Shown: positions 10,693-24,250, numbered from the stretch's first letter. The stretch is DNA of 64,000 nucleotides from Aricia agestis (GCF_905147365.1 NC_056419.1:9741501-9805500); one strand, 5' to 3'. Notes: a model not told the origin generated them from the letters alone. Program-made: numbers and translations.

Positions 10693-13600
10693 TTTGTTTT
10701 ATCATTATTATTCTCGAATTAGTTACTTACTTTATAAACACATTTGGAAATCTGTAAAAAATTATATTGCAGGCAAATTGCAAAAGGATAATGCACAAAC
10801 ATCTAAACAAATTATACAAATTGCCCAAGAAAATAAAAATATAATTGAAGGGTTAATTGTATATCGAATATCGATCGATCGAAAGTCGATATCGATATAA
10901 TTTAAATATGAATGTTAGTGTTGTGCCGTAATATTATATTTAAGGGGCGATTCACGCTGGAAAATTAAAGCTTAAAATGTTATTTTATTTCTACAAAATT
11001 GACTCACAGCATCCACAATGCTCAAGTTTCATTTTCCGGGACTCAATAAACTATTCCCACTAAAAACACATCTGAATCGTTTTAAGCGTAAACCAGTGAA
11101 GAGCCAGTAGAGTACAGTCAGACAAATAAATTTTTGCTTTTCAATTACTGTAGGTGACCCCTTTGTTCGTTTTCAGTTGATGTAATTTATAGAAAACTTA
11201 ATCAAAGTGCTTCTAAATCGTCCCAGTGCGAATAGACCCTTATTCTCAGACAGAAAATATTCGTCGGGTGCAGCATAAAAAATGTTGTTAATTCGAATAT
11301 CCAGGAGGCCTACTCAGAAACGGCGCATTCAAATCTTCGGGTTCTACTGAAAGTCGATCGAAGTTTAGAAATGACCTTACTCCGAAGTTACATCGGGCCT
11401 CCTACCATCTATCGTAGTCACGTGACAACAACGGTCAGCCAGGCCCGGTACTTTCGAACGACCTCTAGGGAACGCCCCGTTCATTCAACGGAAACATTGA
11501 AAGCACTTCGGAGTAGACCCCAGATTTTGGTGTGTGTGACCCGGCCGGGATATTTGGGTCCAAACAAGAAGTCCGTCACTTCCCATTTGAGTTTTTGTGG
11601 GGACAATAATCTCCGATGTTGATGGCCCCGGCTAATTACAGCATACTCGTACCGGACAGTAATGTTTTAATTACCCGTCTTTGTGCTTTCTTGTTTCGAC
11701 GGTTTCGATAAGCTATCGAAGACGTTCGATGATTTCGAAATTCAGGATAGGCTACGACGTTCATTTTACTAAAAATTATTTAATAGAAACATGTCTGCGT
11801 TATTAAAAACTTGAAAGAGCCCCAAAGTCGAGCTTTTTACTTCGATATAATATCTATCTATTTATTCAACATATTTTTGGAGACATTGGATAAATCTAAG
11901 TCTTTTAATATTACAGTCCATGCGAGTAAAATTGCAATTGCAAATTGCGATTGCAGTCGGATCAGTCCAAATGTAGAGTTTTGAAATTAGAATAGTATGT
12001 AAGTAATTATTACTTATTTTCCATTATTATATATTAATTTCAATAAATCTTTTCAATAACTTGATTCCAACTTATACTATTTTACGTCTTAGGAATCGAT
12101 ATAAATTAAAAAAAAAAAAATGGATTAGGAACTATTCTCAAATCGCGTGTCTAAATCTATCGCGTGAGTTTAGCGCTAAGCGTGATATCGAACATCGGTT
12201 TTGCAAAATTTAAAAATTTGAAATTCGAAAAGGGATCACAAAAAGAGAGGAAAGCCGTTGGCTGGGTGGGCCGGCTGGATACAAGTTGTAATGCCGCTCC
12301 GACGCGGTCGTTGGCGAATACCACCGATTCCATTGCCGTAACTTTCCCTCTCCGACACGGCGTATGTCCCACAATGATGCAGGCAATTCTCAATCTTCTA
12401 TCACTAAAGATTAGATGCAGTTTTGTTACGCAGATGTGTCGATTTATTTTCCGACAGGGATAATGATTAAATTGTTTCGGCATGTCAAATCAAACGAAAT
12501 TATGCTGTTAAATGGAATGTTTTAGTATTGTCTTATTCATACCAAACTCTATTGATACGGTTTTCATACATTCACATTTACATTAATTGGTTAGACTTGT
12601 AATTACTGAACAATTTAGGACATCAATTGGACATATTATCTAAAAGTTGGAAAAACAGTACAATTTTGCGATATGTCTAGTTTTTTCAAACTGAATTGTC
12701 TTCTTTTATAAATTATGTAGGTACTTATATGAAATTTGTCTAAAATAATTAAAAATAGCAACAAATTTTTTGTATTAAATACTATACACTCTCATAATAA
12801 CAGTCGGCAACGGTGACTCACACAGACAATATTGTCAGCAAAAACTTTTAAAATATCTAACAAGGCAATGATTTACATTGGCGGATATTAGCCGAGGAAG
12901 TCAATACAAACTCCCTTTGGCACACCACTGTAACGCGCGCATTGTGTTGCAACAATTTATCAAAAAATCCTATTTATCGAATCTCTGACAACATTCTTAA
13001 GCCAAATTTCACGGTGTCCACTTGTGAGACATTCAAATTGTGCAGGGCGTTTTGTGTATGACACAGGACAACAAAAGCGTCGTATTGTCGAATTTTACGC
13101 TTTTTTCTGCAGCATCTTTGTGAGATCGGTGCGGTCCGAGGCACTACCGTTAAAACATAAACAATAAACAAAATGGAGTCATAAATGGTCGTATTTGGTG
13201 ACAATGCACCAGTTTATGGTCGCAGTGGGCACAAAATACAAACAGTGAAAGTTTAACGATTGTCCTCATGTGTTAACGGTGTCCCAACTAGGTGACGTGC
13301 CGCTCCCAAAGATGCCCTTTGCACAATTAAATGAGACCTCGTAAATTATGACGTTTCCAACAAAATTGGACTTGTGTCGTCTGGAATAAAATCGTGTCTT
13401 CTGGAATAAATCTGTGCCTTCTGCATTAAAACATGACGCGTTTTAGTCCACTAGGTAGATACAGTTTCATCTTGCAATAGTTTGAAGAATTTTAGTCCAT
13501 GTTAAAGTATTAAAGAAGTATTTCTTTTTATTTTATAAAATATAAAACGTATACCTAACAACACAATTGTAAGCTCGTTACTTAAGGCACTAAACATTTT

Positions 13601-14888
13601 GTCAACTTTTTAAAACAAAGACTGTCTCGTAGGCCATGCAAAGAAAGAGCAAGGATTACCCTAATGGTCCGGCTTATAAGCTGATTAGAAGTAATTTGGT
13701 ACTCAGGCTCTTCCTCTGCTTAATTCCTATTGTTTATCAACCAGCAGGTGATCAACGTGTTTTAACTTGAGTGTATTAATATATGTAACGGGATATCATC
13801 ACAATAGAGGGATTAAATTAGAAAAGATCGGTGACTTTGTTGGTATTAAACATTTACTTGGGTTTTGGGATTAGGGATTAGACGGTAAATATTTGTGGTT
13901 TTATTGCACTTACTGATTTAAGTTATGCAGTATGATACAGGTAGCTGGAACAGTCCATGTCAACCTAGCGGTTAACTAGCGTTAAGGGTTTTCGCTACTT
14001 CTAGATTTTTCCTTGTTTTAATTTTTAACCCTTTTTGAACCTCTTTAATTATTTTAGTAATATTCTTTCTTTAAGTACATAACTTGTGGGATTAGTATTT
14101 GACAATTCGGGCTTAAAAGATACTTCCCACATAACATTATTACTATAAGGACGAATAAGAAAAAATTGGGCTTAGCACGCCATTTATTTCAAGAACTACA
14201 AAATAAAGATCTTTATTAATTAAAAAAACTAAACTTGTTGTAAGTTTTATGTGACTGAATATATTTTTAATTTCAGCTAAGTCCATCGTAATAAGTAAGT
14301 TAGATAATCCAAATTCTGACACCGAGGAGGCCTAAATATAGCAACTAGTTTCAATTTTTTTTTAAATATAACAACAAACCACGGTATAGCTCGTATGAGC
14401 TAACGCGCTACGTAACTCATTATGACATAGTCATTAGTCGTCAGAATTTCAATCCGGTTGATTTTTTATAGTGCAAGTCATATTATCTACATCACGAAAC
14501 AATCAAATTACACCATGATCCGGGTAAAAACCCGGGTTAGCGCAAAAACCTCAACCTACTTGCTAACTAACTTATACACATAATTGCGATGCAAAATATA
14601 TGACGTAAAACAATTACCGAATTTTGTGTTCGAATAGGAACCGGTTTAGTTTTAATTTTGATTACATTTTTAATTAAAGTTGTTAGTTTATATTGAGTTA
14701 ATATGATATTAGCAATTATAAAATTACTTTGCTTCAGTCTTGTTGGATTTTAGTAGAACTTTCACGATTTGCCCACAATTTCATTGCGTCGACAATCGTT
14801 TATCGCGCGGAAACAGCGGAAGCAGTTAAAGCGCAAAGAGGTGATGGACAAATACACTATCGCATTCTTAACATTTAAAGCAATTAAA
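10693..14888. other. Intergenic DNA, no gene recognised
   Basis: No repeat or coding region was recognised. Three stretches are richer in GC and lack low-complexity sequence: 11270-11640, 12150-12480 and 12820-13420. These could be conserved non-coding elements; only comparison with other genomes could show it. Confidence 0.6.
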
Positions 14889-15022
14889 GGGCTGTTCAAC
14901 TCTTCCTGATCGGTATCAGATAGGCTATCCATAACTTATCTGACAGATACATCTTACTCTACCCGTCAGATAAGTTGTGGATAGACTATCCGGCACTTAT
15001 CAGGAAGTGGTGAAACAGGCTC
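14889..15022. mobile_element. MITE family 1, copy 2
   Basis: Inverted ends (GCTGTT..ACTCTTCCTGAT / GAGCCTGTTTCACCACTTCC) with inner arms TCAGATA.GCTATCC.. that match the element at 2336-2473; TAA flanks on the right. Confidence 0.6.
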
Positions 15023-15557
15023 TAATAATTTCATATTATAAACTTAATATGATAGATACTTTTTAACGGTTTTCAAGTAGCATAGCACTAGTAACATAAT
15101 TCAGAAATATAATATAGCCGCGTTACTCAAAATTGATAAGTAGCAGAGTCACCGTATGGCGCCTACTTAGTACCAAAGGTCGCTTCATCACGTCAATGCT
15201 TGGGAATGGACACTCTTTCTGTGAATTATTGTATGTATTCCAGTTTTCAAGCGTCATTTACATTGAATTTTTATCGGACTTTGTAATTATTATCAGCTGT
15301 GGTTAAAATTCGTCATGAACCTGATTACTATTTCTGTGCGTCGACGTATTCACCCATTCATAAGTTCTGTTTATTTTTTTATCTGATGTTTTTATTATTC
15401 GTAGGATGGCATCAAATTATTTTCTAAACGTTATTTCAATTAAATGCAAGTAGGTATTCGATGCATTTTTTTTCGCAAAAAAAATATGGAAAATATTAAG
15501 CTTCGGAATCAACATTATGAAAAAAAAAACTTTTAAGGCCGTGATCTTATTAACCGA

Positions 15558-15610
15558 CTTCCAAAAAACGAGGAGGTTATATATTCGGCTGTGGATATAT
15601 ATTTTTTTTC
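15558..15610 (+). repeat. Fragment of the ACCGACTTCC dispersed repeat
   Basis: TTAACCGACTTCCAAAAA and GGAGGTTATAT... TTCGGCTGTGGAT recur at 17526-17575 (+), 60172-60200 (-) and 60325-60370 (+, degraded), and related ends flank the SINE at 39368. A common lepidopteran dispersed end sequence; element type not resolved. Confidence 0.5.
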
Positions 15611-15684
15611 TTCTCTGTTTCCAAATTAGTTTTAAATAAGTTTTGAAAATATCAGTATTTTTATTAGATTTTTATTTCTTTTTT

Positions 15685-16157
15685 AGGGTTCCGTACCTAT
15701 CCAAAGATAAAAACGGGACCCTATTACTGAAACTTCCATGTCTGTCCGTCTGTCTCCAGGCTGTAACCGCTATAGCTAGACTTCTGAAATTTTCACAGAT
15801 TGTGTATTAAAACAAAATAAAATTAATATTTAATCCCTTAAATGGTAGCAACCCCCAGGCTGCATACAAAAAATGCCATACAAGAAACAAGATTTTCTAG
15901 GTATTTTTTGCACGACATCAATAATGGCAATTACAGGTAGGCACTTGAAATCACGTCATGATCCTAAATTATACGTATACTTTACTTGTAATTATAATAA
16001 TGTTATTTTTAAATAATACTTGTAATTATAATAATTAAAATAAAATAAATATTTAAGGGGGGGTCCCATACAAAAAACACAATTATTTTGGCCTATTTTT
16101 GCTCTATAATGGTAAGGAACCCTTCGTGCGCGAGTCCGACTCGCACTTGGCCGATTT
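15685..16157 (+). mobile_element. LINE/SINE-type element bounded by AGGGTTCCG and CACTTGGCCG
   Basis: It starts AGGGTTCCGTACC, has a TCTGTCCGTCTGTCTCC block, and ends CGCGAGTCCGACTCGCACTTGG. This end structure is abundant in Lepidoptera. It contains an internal direct duplication of CTTGTAATTATAATAAT (15985 and 16018). Other members: 36431-37160 (-) and 44365-45155 (+). Confidence 0.6.
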
Positions 16158-17324
16158 TTCTTTAATTAATCATATACCTCTCTATCACATCTAAATCCTT
16201 ATATCGTTAAATAAAGTATATAATTTTATTGTATTCATAAACTATGCTAAAATATGTCGTTACTCAGCAATCAGTTATCATGGATACGCTAAATAGCGCG
16301 GGTTTTTCACTGTTTCATTGAGAGTACCTAGTATGAAAAGATCTCTTGATAACTTAGGCTACAAACCTCTAGCATCAAGCGTATGAAAACATTGTGCACT
16401 CTATTTAATAGCGTTTTGTGCTCTAGAGTTTTAGTGCTTTCATACCAATCAGAAAATATTTTCTTAATGGTCCGTGAATTTGAATCTAAGGACGAAATCT
16501 TCGATACCAATTTAAGGTACGTTTATTTTGTTGTTGTTGAGGTTTAAAGTGGTGAACATGTTTGAGGTTTACAGTTATCAGAATCTTTAAGTGTAATATT
16601 TGTGCTTTAAATATATATTAAAAGTGCACGTATCGTCCAAGCCACGATATAGGTACTAATTTCATAAAACTTTTACATTATTTTATTGTAAAGCTCATCG
16701 TTTGAACTTACTATAGTTAGTATAATACAAGTCTCATAAAGCGACATCTAAAATTATCTAAGTAAAAGATATTATGCGCTTTTTGGACTCCAATAGAGGT
16801 TACTCGTGCATCAGTTTGACCTTTTTACGTCCTTTGCCTTTAGACACATTTCTCGGTATCACCTATTTCTGATGTGTTTTCCGAGTTATAAATAGCATCA
16901 ACGTAATTTTAGATAACGGAATCATTAGATATTTATACCTTTTAAGTTAAAGTCAATAGTACGAAGGAAGTGCGGCTGTTTGGAGACCTGTGGAAAACTC
17001 GATGACGACAGAGATAAGCTATGAAGTCATATCGCGAGAACTATTTTTTTATGACACGACATACTGGTGAAGATCTATTTGGACATTTGAAAATGAATGA
17101 TTCAGCCTGAACTATTTGCTACACGGACTAATATTATAAATACGAAAGTATCATTAACTTCATGCTTTATCCGCAAAAGTGATTTTAATGAAATAAGCGA
17201 TTTAAAGAAAATTGTATGTAGAGCCTCTTTGGGGCATCGTATATGTCCTTTACATACGATAGTTTTTATCCTGTAAAAACGTACGGTTTTTCGCAATTAT
17301 CGAATTCAAGTGTCTAAACATATT

Positions 17325-17485
17325 ATGACGAATTTCCGTGGTGGAAGTTCGGCTTGGTTCCGCCTGCAGTGTATTTTAAATTACCGATACCATGCTGAAA
17401 TTCCGTCGCGTTATATTGTATGCGTTTGACATTGCTGACGTAATCATGCGGAATTTCCGCCGCGGAAATTCGGCATAGTGTATTT
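17325..17485. mobile_element. Degenerate inverted-repeat element
   Basis: TATGACGAATTTCCGTGG at the left is matched by the inverse of CCGCGGAAATTCGGCATA at the right. Weak TIR of about 25 bp around an AT-rich centre. Probably an old MITE. Confidence 0.4.
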
Positions 17486-17842
17486 AGACAGTAGGTGTAA
17501 CGAATTAGCGGGCATCATCTAGTTTTTAACCGACTTCCAAAAAGGAGGAAGTTATATGTTCGGCTGTGGATATTTTTTTATTTTTTATTTTTGATGAGCG
17601 TTAATATAGTGATGTCACCTAGTCTACATGTTACGAATCGTACAGATAAGTTTGGAATTTGATGAGTAGTATTTTCGTGTAGTCGCCGAGCAGTCTGCTG
17701 TTTCATTGAGAACGCCTTATCAACAGGAAACACCTCAGGTGTTCAGAGAAATTAATCGGATGTTACAACGACTCACCTATATTACTCTGTTATTTAAGGT
17801 GACGCCGCGTTAAAGTAAAAAACCGTGTTGGATATGTTTTAG

Positions 17843-17939
17843 ATTGCTTGTTTTCTATGAGAGGCCGGGCTAATAGAAAACAAGCAATGGAATAGCAAAA
17901 AATGGAAAGGGCGTAAGCGACAAAATGGTTTTTGTCGCG
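17843..17939. repeat. Two adjacent small hairpins
   Basis: ATTGCTTGTTTTCTAT (17843-17858) pairs exactly with 17873-17888. Thirty bases on, GCGACAAAA pairs with TTTTGTCGC around a 4-base loop (17918-17939). Confidence 0.7.
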
Positions 17940-19515
17940 TTATTTAAAACCATAAATATATTTCATGTAAGCTATGGGCAAATTAAAATGTATGCTTGAA
18001 CCAATTTATGTGCAAATTTTGGAAGCTTAAATCACTCTCCTCTGTTGGCAAAATAGGAATCACTTTTTTATCAGAGGCCTTTTTGATTGATCGTGTTATG
18101 CTATGGGTGATTTTAAAGACAAAGACATGATGAATACTGACAATGGACTTTAATTTATTAGCTTTTGGTCATTGCTGAGAAAAATCGATATCGCTACAGC
18201 CGAATTATCAAGGCGTCTCCTTAATGAGGATTTTTTTTATTTACATTGTATGCGCTTCGGAAATAAGCGACTGATTTTGGTGAAAACATAGAAAATGCGA
18301 TACATAATAATATGCTACTATTTATAGTGGTAAAATTAACAATCCAGTGGAATTTGCAGTTACGAAGTAGGTAACGTGTTGTTTGTGATTTTCAAAGCTA
18401 AATAAACACTAAACACGTCGAGACATATTAAAAAATGTTAAAGAAGAAAGTGATTAATTCACACAGACCACCGTGACGGTTTATGATTAATGACTTAATA
18501 ATTAATATACATACGAAGATATATTATAATCTTATTCGTTTACTTCGTCAATGCCATCGACATGAGCTCTTACGTACGAAGGTCACTATTTCATTCATCG
18601 TTCATTCATTCACCGGTATTTACCACGCTACGAAAAAACCGATCGTTGACATAAAAACCGCGTGCATAAATAGTTGACGTTTACCCGACTTATCGGTAAA
18701 GTATAACGCGCGTATAATTAATTCAGATTATTTATAGATACCGGAAGATTTAATTATAATATTTCTTTGATACTATTTCCATTGGCACTGGAAAATATCG
18801 GGTTTTTATTTCAGACTATGTAAAATATTTGTACTCTGATTCAGCTGAAGTCTCTAATGACTAATAAATGAGTCAGTAATGCATATATAATAGTGAGATA
18901 ACTATAAAGTTAACCGCCGAATATACTGATATAATATAATATCTATGATTTAAAATGCTTACATAATTTTGTGGGATTTAAAATTGATTTGACACTACCA
19001 TTGCGGCCGTCCCAATTTGACCCACATAATTATTTAGTATTTTTTTAATAGATGACCCGGAAAACTTGTTTATAGATACCAGAAATAAGTCACCATAATA
19101 ATAATATTTTTCTGAATTCTTAATCGTAAAAACTAAGATTATCTAATTATGTTCAAGTCATTCACCTTTAATTCTCATACATTATAAGAATAAAATTTTA
19201 ATAGATTCATTGTCGAAAAAAATGTAGGTGAATTATAATACGAATAGGTACACTAGTGGAAAATCGTGTGATTGTTGTTAAAATTTGTATTAAGTAATTT
19301 CCTCTCAGTTCAACGTCCTTATATTAAATACAATTATAAGGAATAAGTTACATAATATAATATGATTCTTTTTTTTAATATTATATTTCTGCTTTTCTTA
19401 AAAAAGTATTTTGTATACACCTTTTACAAAATATATTATATTATGTTCAGAAATGCAGTACATGAAGGTTACATGACTAATCTGAAAATGTATCTATAAT
19501 GTATAAAATAAGTAA
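17940..19515. other. AT-rich intergenic DNA
   Basis: No gene, repeat family or structured element recognised. Confidence 0.6.
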
Positions 19516-20114
19516 ATGCGTCATGGGTATTCAGTAATACCCCGAAACGTGTCAAAATATTCCGCCGCGGGTCAAAAATTTCCAACCCCTACGCCGCGAT
19601 CGGGGCCAGAATGGGCCACCGGCGCTGGGTGGGACTGGGACCCGCCCCCCCGGCCGCCGCCCACCATTGGCCGCCGCCGGTCCAAAATGGTTAGTCCTGC
19701 CGGCTATTCGCCGCTCCTCGCCCCACTGCGACCGGCGACACGTGCTCCGTGCACTAGCCTTTACTTTTAAGCCGGCGCCGTCCCAGCGACTCATTTAGTC
19801 GCTCACCTGGCCCGACGCGCGCGCCATCACTCGTGACATGTCAATCGCGATTGACTATGGAGTGCAGTAGGATCCCGTTTTTCGCGACGTTCAGGCAGAC
19901 CGGCACTGTGATAATACGAGTGAAGATGGAGTGCCCCGAGTGTAGGTCGAGGGCCTGCCCGCCCTACCGACCCGCCGGGCCTCTCACCTGTGAAAAATGC
20001 TTCAGGACTAGATCGACAAATTTCAGTAACTGTGATAGTGAAAAAGTGACGGGACGACAGTATAGAGCGAGCTCGGCGAGAAGCAGTAAGCTTTTTTCAT
20101 ACTTTCATTCATAA
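19516..20114 (+). promoter_or_regulatory. GC/CpG-rich island, candidate promoter or first exon
   Basis: A block much richer in G+C and CpG than its surroundings, with an inverted CCAAT (ATTGG) near 19665. A possible donor GTAAGC at 20086 would leave phase 1 relative to ATGs at 19857 and 19926, which matches the phase 1 acceptor at 25385. However, joining that frame would put about 50 or more residues, including CPEC and CEKC pairs, before the signal peptide, which is unusual. It is more likely 5' UTR/promoter DNA, or unrelated to the gene. Transcript data are needed to place exon 1. Confidence 0.3.
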
Positions 20115-21027
20115 ACGTACTCGTAGGTAGCTCTACGCGGAGTTTGTAAACAACTAATGTAAGAGATAATTGCCGAGATGCGATTAGGATTAAATCGTTC
20201 GTTAAAGGTGATGATTCGGAGCAGGGTATTCCCCTCGTGTTATCATCGTGTACCTAGATTGTATTATTTATAAAGTAAACTATGCATCCGGTGCGAGCCC
20301 TGCGACGTAGAGCTTACGTCTCGGACAAAAACGAGGCTCGCTCGCTCGTACAATGTTAAACATTAGATCAGAACTCACTAACTAGTCGGCGGTAATTAAA
20401 CTAGTGTACTGTTACCGGAATGACATATCTGACTAAATGTTTCTATCCTTTAAGAGTAGTACAGTTATGTCCAGTCGGAGGGGCGGTTTCGCAATTAGTA
20501 CCGACGGCCTTACTATATAGGGACCCGATATAATTTAACTGTTGTACAAAAAGATAGTTGCGTGTTTTATGCAAAGTGCCTAACATTGCTGCGGTACCGA
20601 GTTTTTAAGTTGCAACATTTAAATTACACATTTTTCTTGATTAATGATTAATAATAAAACATTACGGTCGTATTACGTTACCCGCGATTGACGTAGGAGG
20701 TGAAATAATTTAAATATTTCTGTGATCATTTTGATAGAATCATCAAAAATGCAAATAATTTTTTCCCTACATTTAATATTAATAAGCATTGCACATGACA
20801 AAAGTTGAAATGCAGTTTATTTCTTATATATTTAAAGAATCATCTTTTTAAGAATTGTCTAAAATCAATGCAAAAAGGTAAAACTATCATTATATCATAT
20901 TATCATTAATTTATAAAAATTAAATTGAAGGTCCAATCTTCAATTTTTTTTTTATAAAATGAGTTGTTACGCTGTTTTCCCTAAAAGTAAAGTTACTGAT
21001 AGAGTATTTCAAAAAAGGAATATTATG

Positions 21028-21157
21028 TAACATTTCATTTAAAAGATTTTTTTTTAATTTCTATTAAATGAAATGTTATATAATGTTATAAAATAAACAA
21101 TGACAATATATTTCAGCGGACATTTTTTTGTCCGCTGAAATATATTGTCATTGTTTA
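21028..21157. repeat. Two adjacent perfect hairpins
   Basis: The first pairs 14 bp (AACATTTCATTTA/TAAATGAAATGTT) across an AT loop near 21028-21077. The second, 21094-21121 with 21130-21157, pairs 28 bp without mismatch across an 8-base T-rich loop. It may be a MITE core; the second stem is also in the size range of a small-RNA precursor. Confidence 0.75.
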
Positions 21158-21528
21158 TATTTACCATGTCACCTACATGGTAACATGGTAATATTAGATA
21201 AGATTTGTAGATTTTGTAAGTCAGAAGGAAAACTATTTTGAAATAAATATGAAGCTACTAAATAAGGATGTAATATTTCCGAGCTTCCTATCGGGACACT
21301 CGTTAAATTCGCCCACGCACAAGTTTTCCTCAGATATAATTGTATTAATACAGAAAACTAATGTTCTTAAGCGTGATAAAAATATTTGTATTGTTAATAA
21401 ATAATAGTGACCTAAAAATACAATGATATTCTATGTTATTGTAAAAATATATATTTTATGTTAGAGTTTAGTAAAGTAAATTAATTTGGCATTTTTTTCC
21501 AAAATAAATCTTTCTGCATTCTAGATAA

Positions 21529-21746
21529 CTAGATGACGCCCGCAACTCCGTTGCGCCAAACTTAGTTTATCGCGTGGGAACCGTACATTTTTCCGGGATA
21601 AAAAGTATCCTATGTCCTTTCCCGGGACTCAAAGTATCTCTGTACCAAATTTCAGCCCAATCGGTTCAGGCGTTTGGGCGTGAAGATGTAACAGACGGAC
21701 AGACAGACAGACAGATACACTTTCGCATTTATAATATTAGTATGGA
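21529..21746 (-). mobile_element. Lep1 Helitron, near-intact short copy
   Basis: On the minus strand it runs from TCCATACTAATATTATAA to GACGTCATCTAG-like CTAG (21529-21532). It includes GTCTGTCTGTCTGT, CCGATTGGGCTGAAATTTGG and CGGGAAAGGACATAGGAT blocks. Nothing coding. Confidence 0.85.
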
Positions 21747-23009
21747 TATATTCCAATCACATAGAATAGATTCTACACTTACTAACTTACTTGTATTCTG
21801 TAGAAAAAAGGAAAAACCCTTTTACTCTGCATTGCGTATCGCATCGAAAAAGTTATCTTAATTGGTTTTGTAACGTATGTAATTTGCTTATTTAAATTGC
21901 TCTAATAAACCACTTATTGACATCTAAAAAACCCAGACTACGTCCGTAATTAAAATAAAACTAGGCTAGGTTTTGTCCCGCATTGAGAAATAGTGTTTTG
22001 ATTTATTTTATTCGTCATAATTAGTCAGTAATCTATTCAGCATGTAGGGCTTAACGAGTTTACAATGTAAAGGTTAATAACACATAAATAAGCCATATAA
22101 TTATTGTTCTAATAAATCTAATTAATAATGCTAAGATGTGATGAGTGAATTTTACTTTTCCTTGTATGAACAATTGAGTGCATAACCTTAAAATTTCTGC
22201 AACATAAAATTTCTTGCCCATTGTGTCTATGTGATAGTACACCACAATGTACGTATTAAAAAAACAGTCAGTTGTAAGGAAAAACTTTTTATCGATATCC
22301 TTATTAAAAACAATTTATAGAGCAACGCATTATGTTACCTTTAATCGATGTTCATTAACACGTCAAGTGCCATGTTGGTCGTCGGTGACCCAGCAATGGG
22401 ACAAAAGTTTGAACAATATCGAAATACTAGGGGATCATGAGAAAAATGTTGCAATGGCGAATACCTACCGAGGAATCCCGGGTGTAATGACACGGGACTC
22501 CGCTTTTCATTAGCCCCGCGATCTTTTCTCTCATTAACAATGTTAAACACGGCATTTACGCGTCGCGACCGACGTAATTATGTGAACAGTTACAAGAGGA
22601 TCATAATTGTGATTACGCTGTCACCCATTTCGAGATACCACAGGATATAAAAACCCAACGAGAACTACTCGTAAAAAATATGGCGCCAATTACACCGAAA
22701 AAAGGTGTTAAGATGTAAATTTTTATTCGATGAAAATTTTAGGTTTGTTCGAAGGGTTTCCTTATTTATTGCACCAGGGTGGTAATTAGTGTGGAATTTA
22801 TTATGTAACGGGAAAGTATACAAAATAATAATTATTATGTAACAATAATCGGTGTCACTTACATTACAGGTTACTTTAATCGCTTGCGCACTGGCTCTAC
22901 CTACTCTACATAATATTAGCGATCAGTTAAAAGTTAAAATATCATATTTATACAACTTTGGAAAAGTATAAAAATGCAAATGGAATATTTATAAAATAAA
23001 AATTGTCGA
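21747..23009. other. Intergenic DNA upstream of the gene
   Basis: No repeat family recognised; reading frames here are short and lack splice or family support. Confidence 0.55.
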
Positions 23010-24250
23010 ATAAAGATTAGGCGACCCTTTTTTTGGACATGAAGTTTATTATCGTGTTTGACGATTGCTTATGAATGAGTGGATCATCCAAAAATATTTG
23101 TTTGTAATCGACTCCACACCTCCGAGGTTCGGTATCGGCGGCTGCGATCGGTTTTAAATCGTCAGTAATTGAGAAGTACGGGACCGACGCATGTGTTCGC
23201 ATCTGAAATTTTTGACTTGAATGTAAATTTACATAATGATAACCGCGGTGGCGCCGATGGCGTCCACTCGACAAAACGGCGCGAACTCTTCTCGGTTTTC
23301 GAACCGAAATTCTAGTTAGCGGGCGCGCGATTTCTTTTTAAAAACGTTAACAAGCCGCGCGTCGTTTGGGTCGTTTTTCGTGCCGCGAAGCCTCCTTTTG
23401 TGTACGAGCGAGCTGTTAAAAAATAAACGAATTCTTTGTTTCTCGGGTAGTCGAACCGACCTCCGACGCCGTCCCTACTTTTTTATGCCCCCTTATAACC
23501 TGTGTATTACCTACGTGTAGGTATCTACGGTTTTTATGGTCGCCCGGTCAGTCTTCAATGGGCTAAGGAATTCGATCGAGTCTCCTCTTTGTCCATTAAA
23601 AGTTTTTTTATAGTTCTTAATTACGTATCCTTAAACGATCAGTACAGAGGGGGCAATTCGAACACGACGCCTATTAAATTCTGTTATCGGACGGAACATC
23701 GCACGTATTATGTTAATGTAATCGATGACGTCGCGTTACGTCCTGATTACTCTCGGGCGTTAGCACTCGAATTATTAATATTTTAAATATTTTAATTTTT
23801 AAAACCGTCGGCCATTGTTGTAACATCGCGGCTCCACGTCTTTTACGAGCTGACCCGTTTTTCTTTTTGTTTCGGTTGAACTTTAGTCCGAGCGGCTGCC
23901 CGCTTTTGACCGCCGCTAATAAAATGTTATGATCGTGTGTTTAACGCGTGTTGCGTCGAGCCTTTTGACATGATAGTTCCGGCGACCCCGCCCCCGCGGG
24001 CGGCTCCGTCTCGCCGGTATCAATTAAATCCTAAACTAATTTGCATCTAGTTAACGCCCGTTTATCGATCGGAATACGATGGGAGCCCGGGCATAAACGA
24101 GGAGTCGGGGGCGTGTGATGGTCGAGGGCCGTTCGCAGGGCTTAGTTAAATAATAAGCGGCGCGGCGATCTATAATTTGGTTTTATTTGACCGCCGCGCG
24201 CCGCTCGCCGCGGGCTACGGAGCAAATCGCCACGAAACCCGCTAACGAGA
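23010..24250. promoter_or_regulatory. CpG-rich, repeat-free block upstream of the gene
   Basis: About 1.2 kb with higher GC and many CpG, and no recognised repeat. It includes a GC-rich inverted repeat near 24153-24206 (AGCGGCGCGG against CGCGCGCCGCT around an AT-rich loop). It lies 1-2.4 kb upstream of the first visible exon. This could be promoter or enhancer DNA. No long convincing reading frame was seen. Confidence 0.3.

Noticed and set aside
10694..10900. 68-codon frame with a Lys/Gln/Asn-rich end
   Set aside because: AT-rich composition, ends in a palindromic ATCGAT run, no splice or family support.
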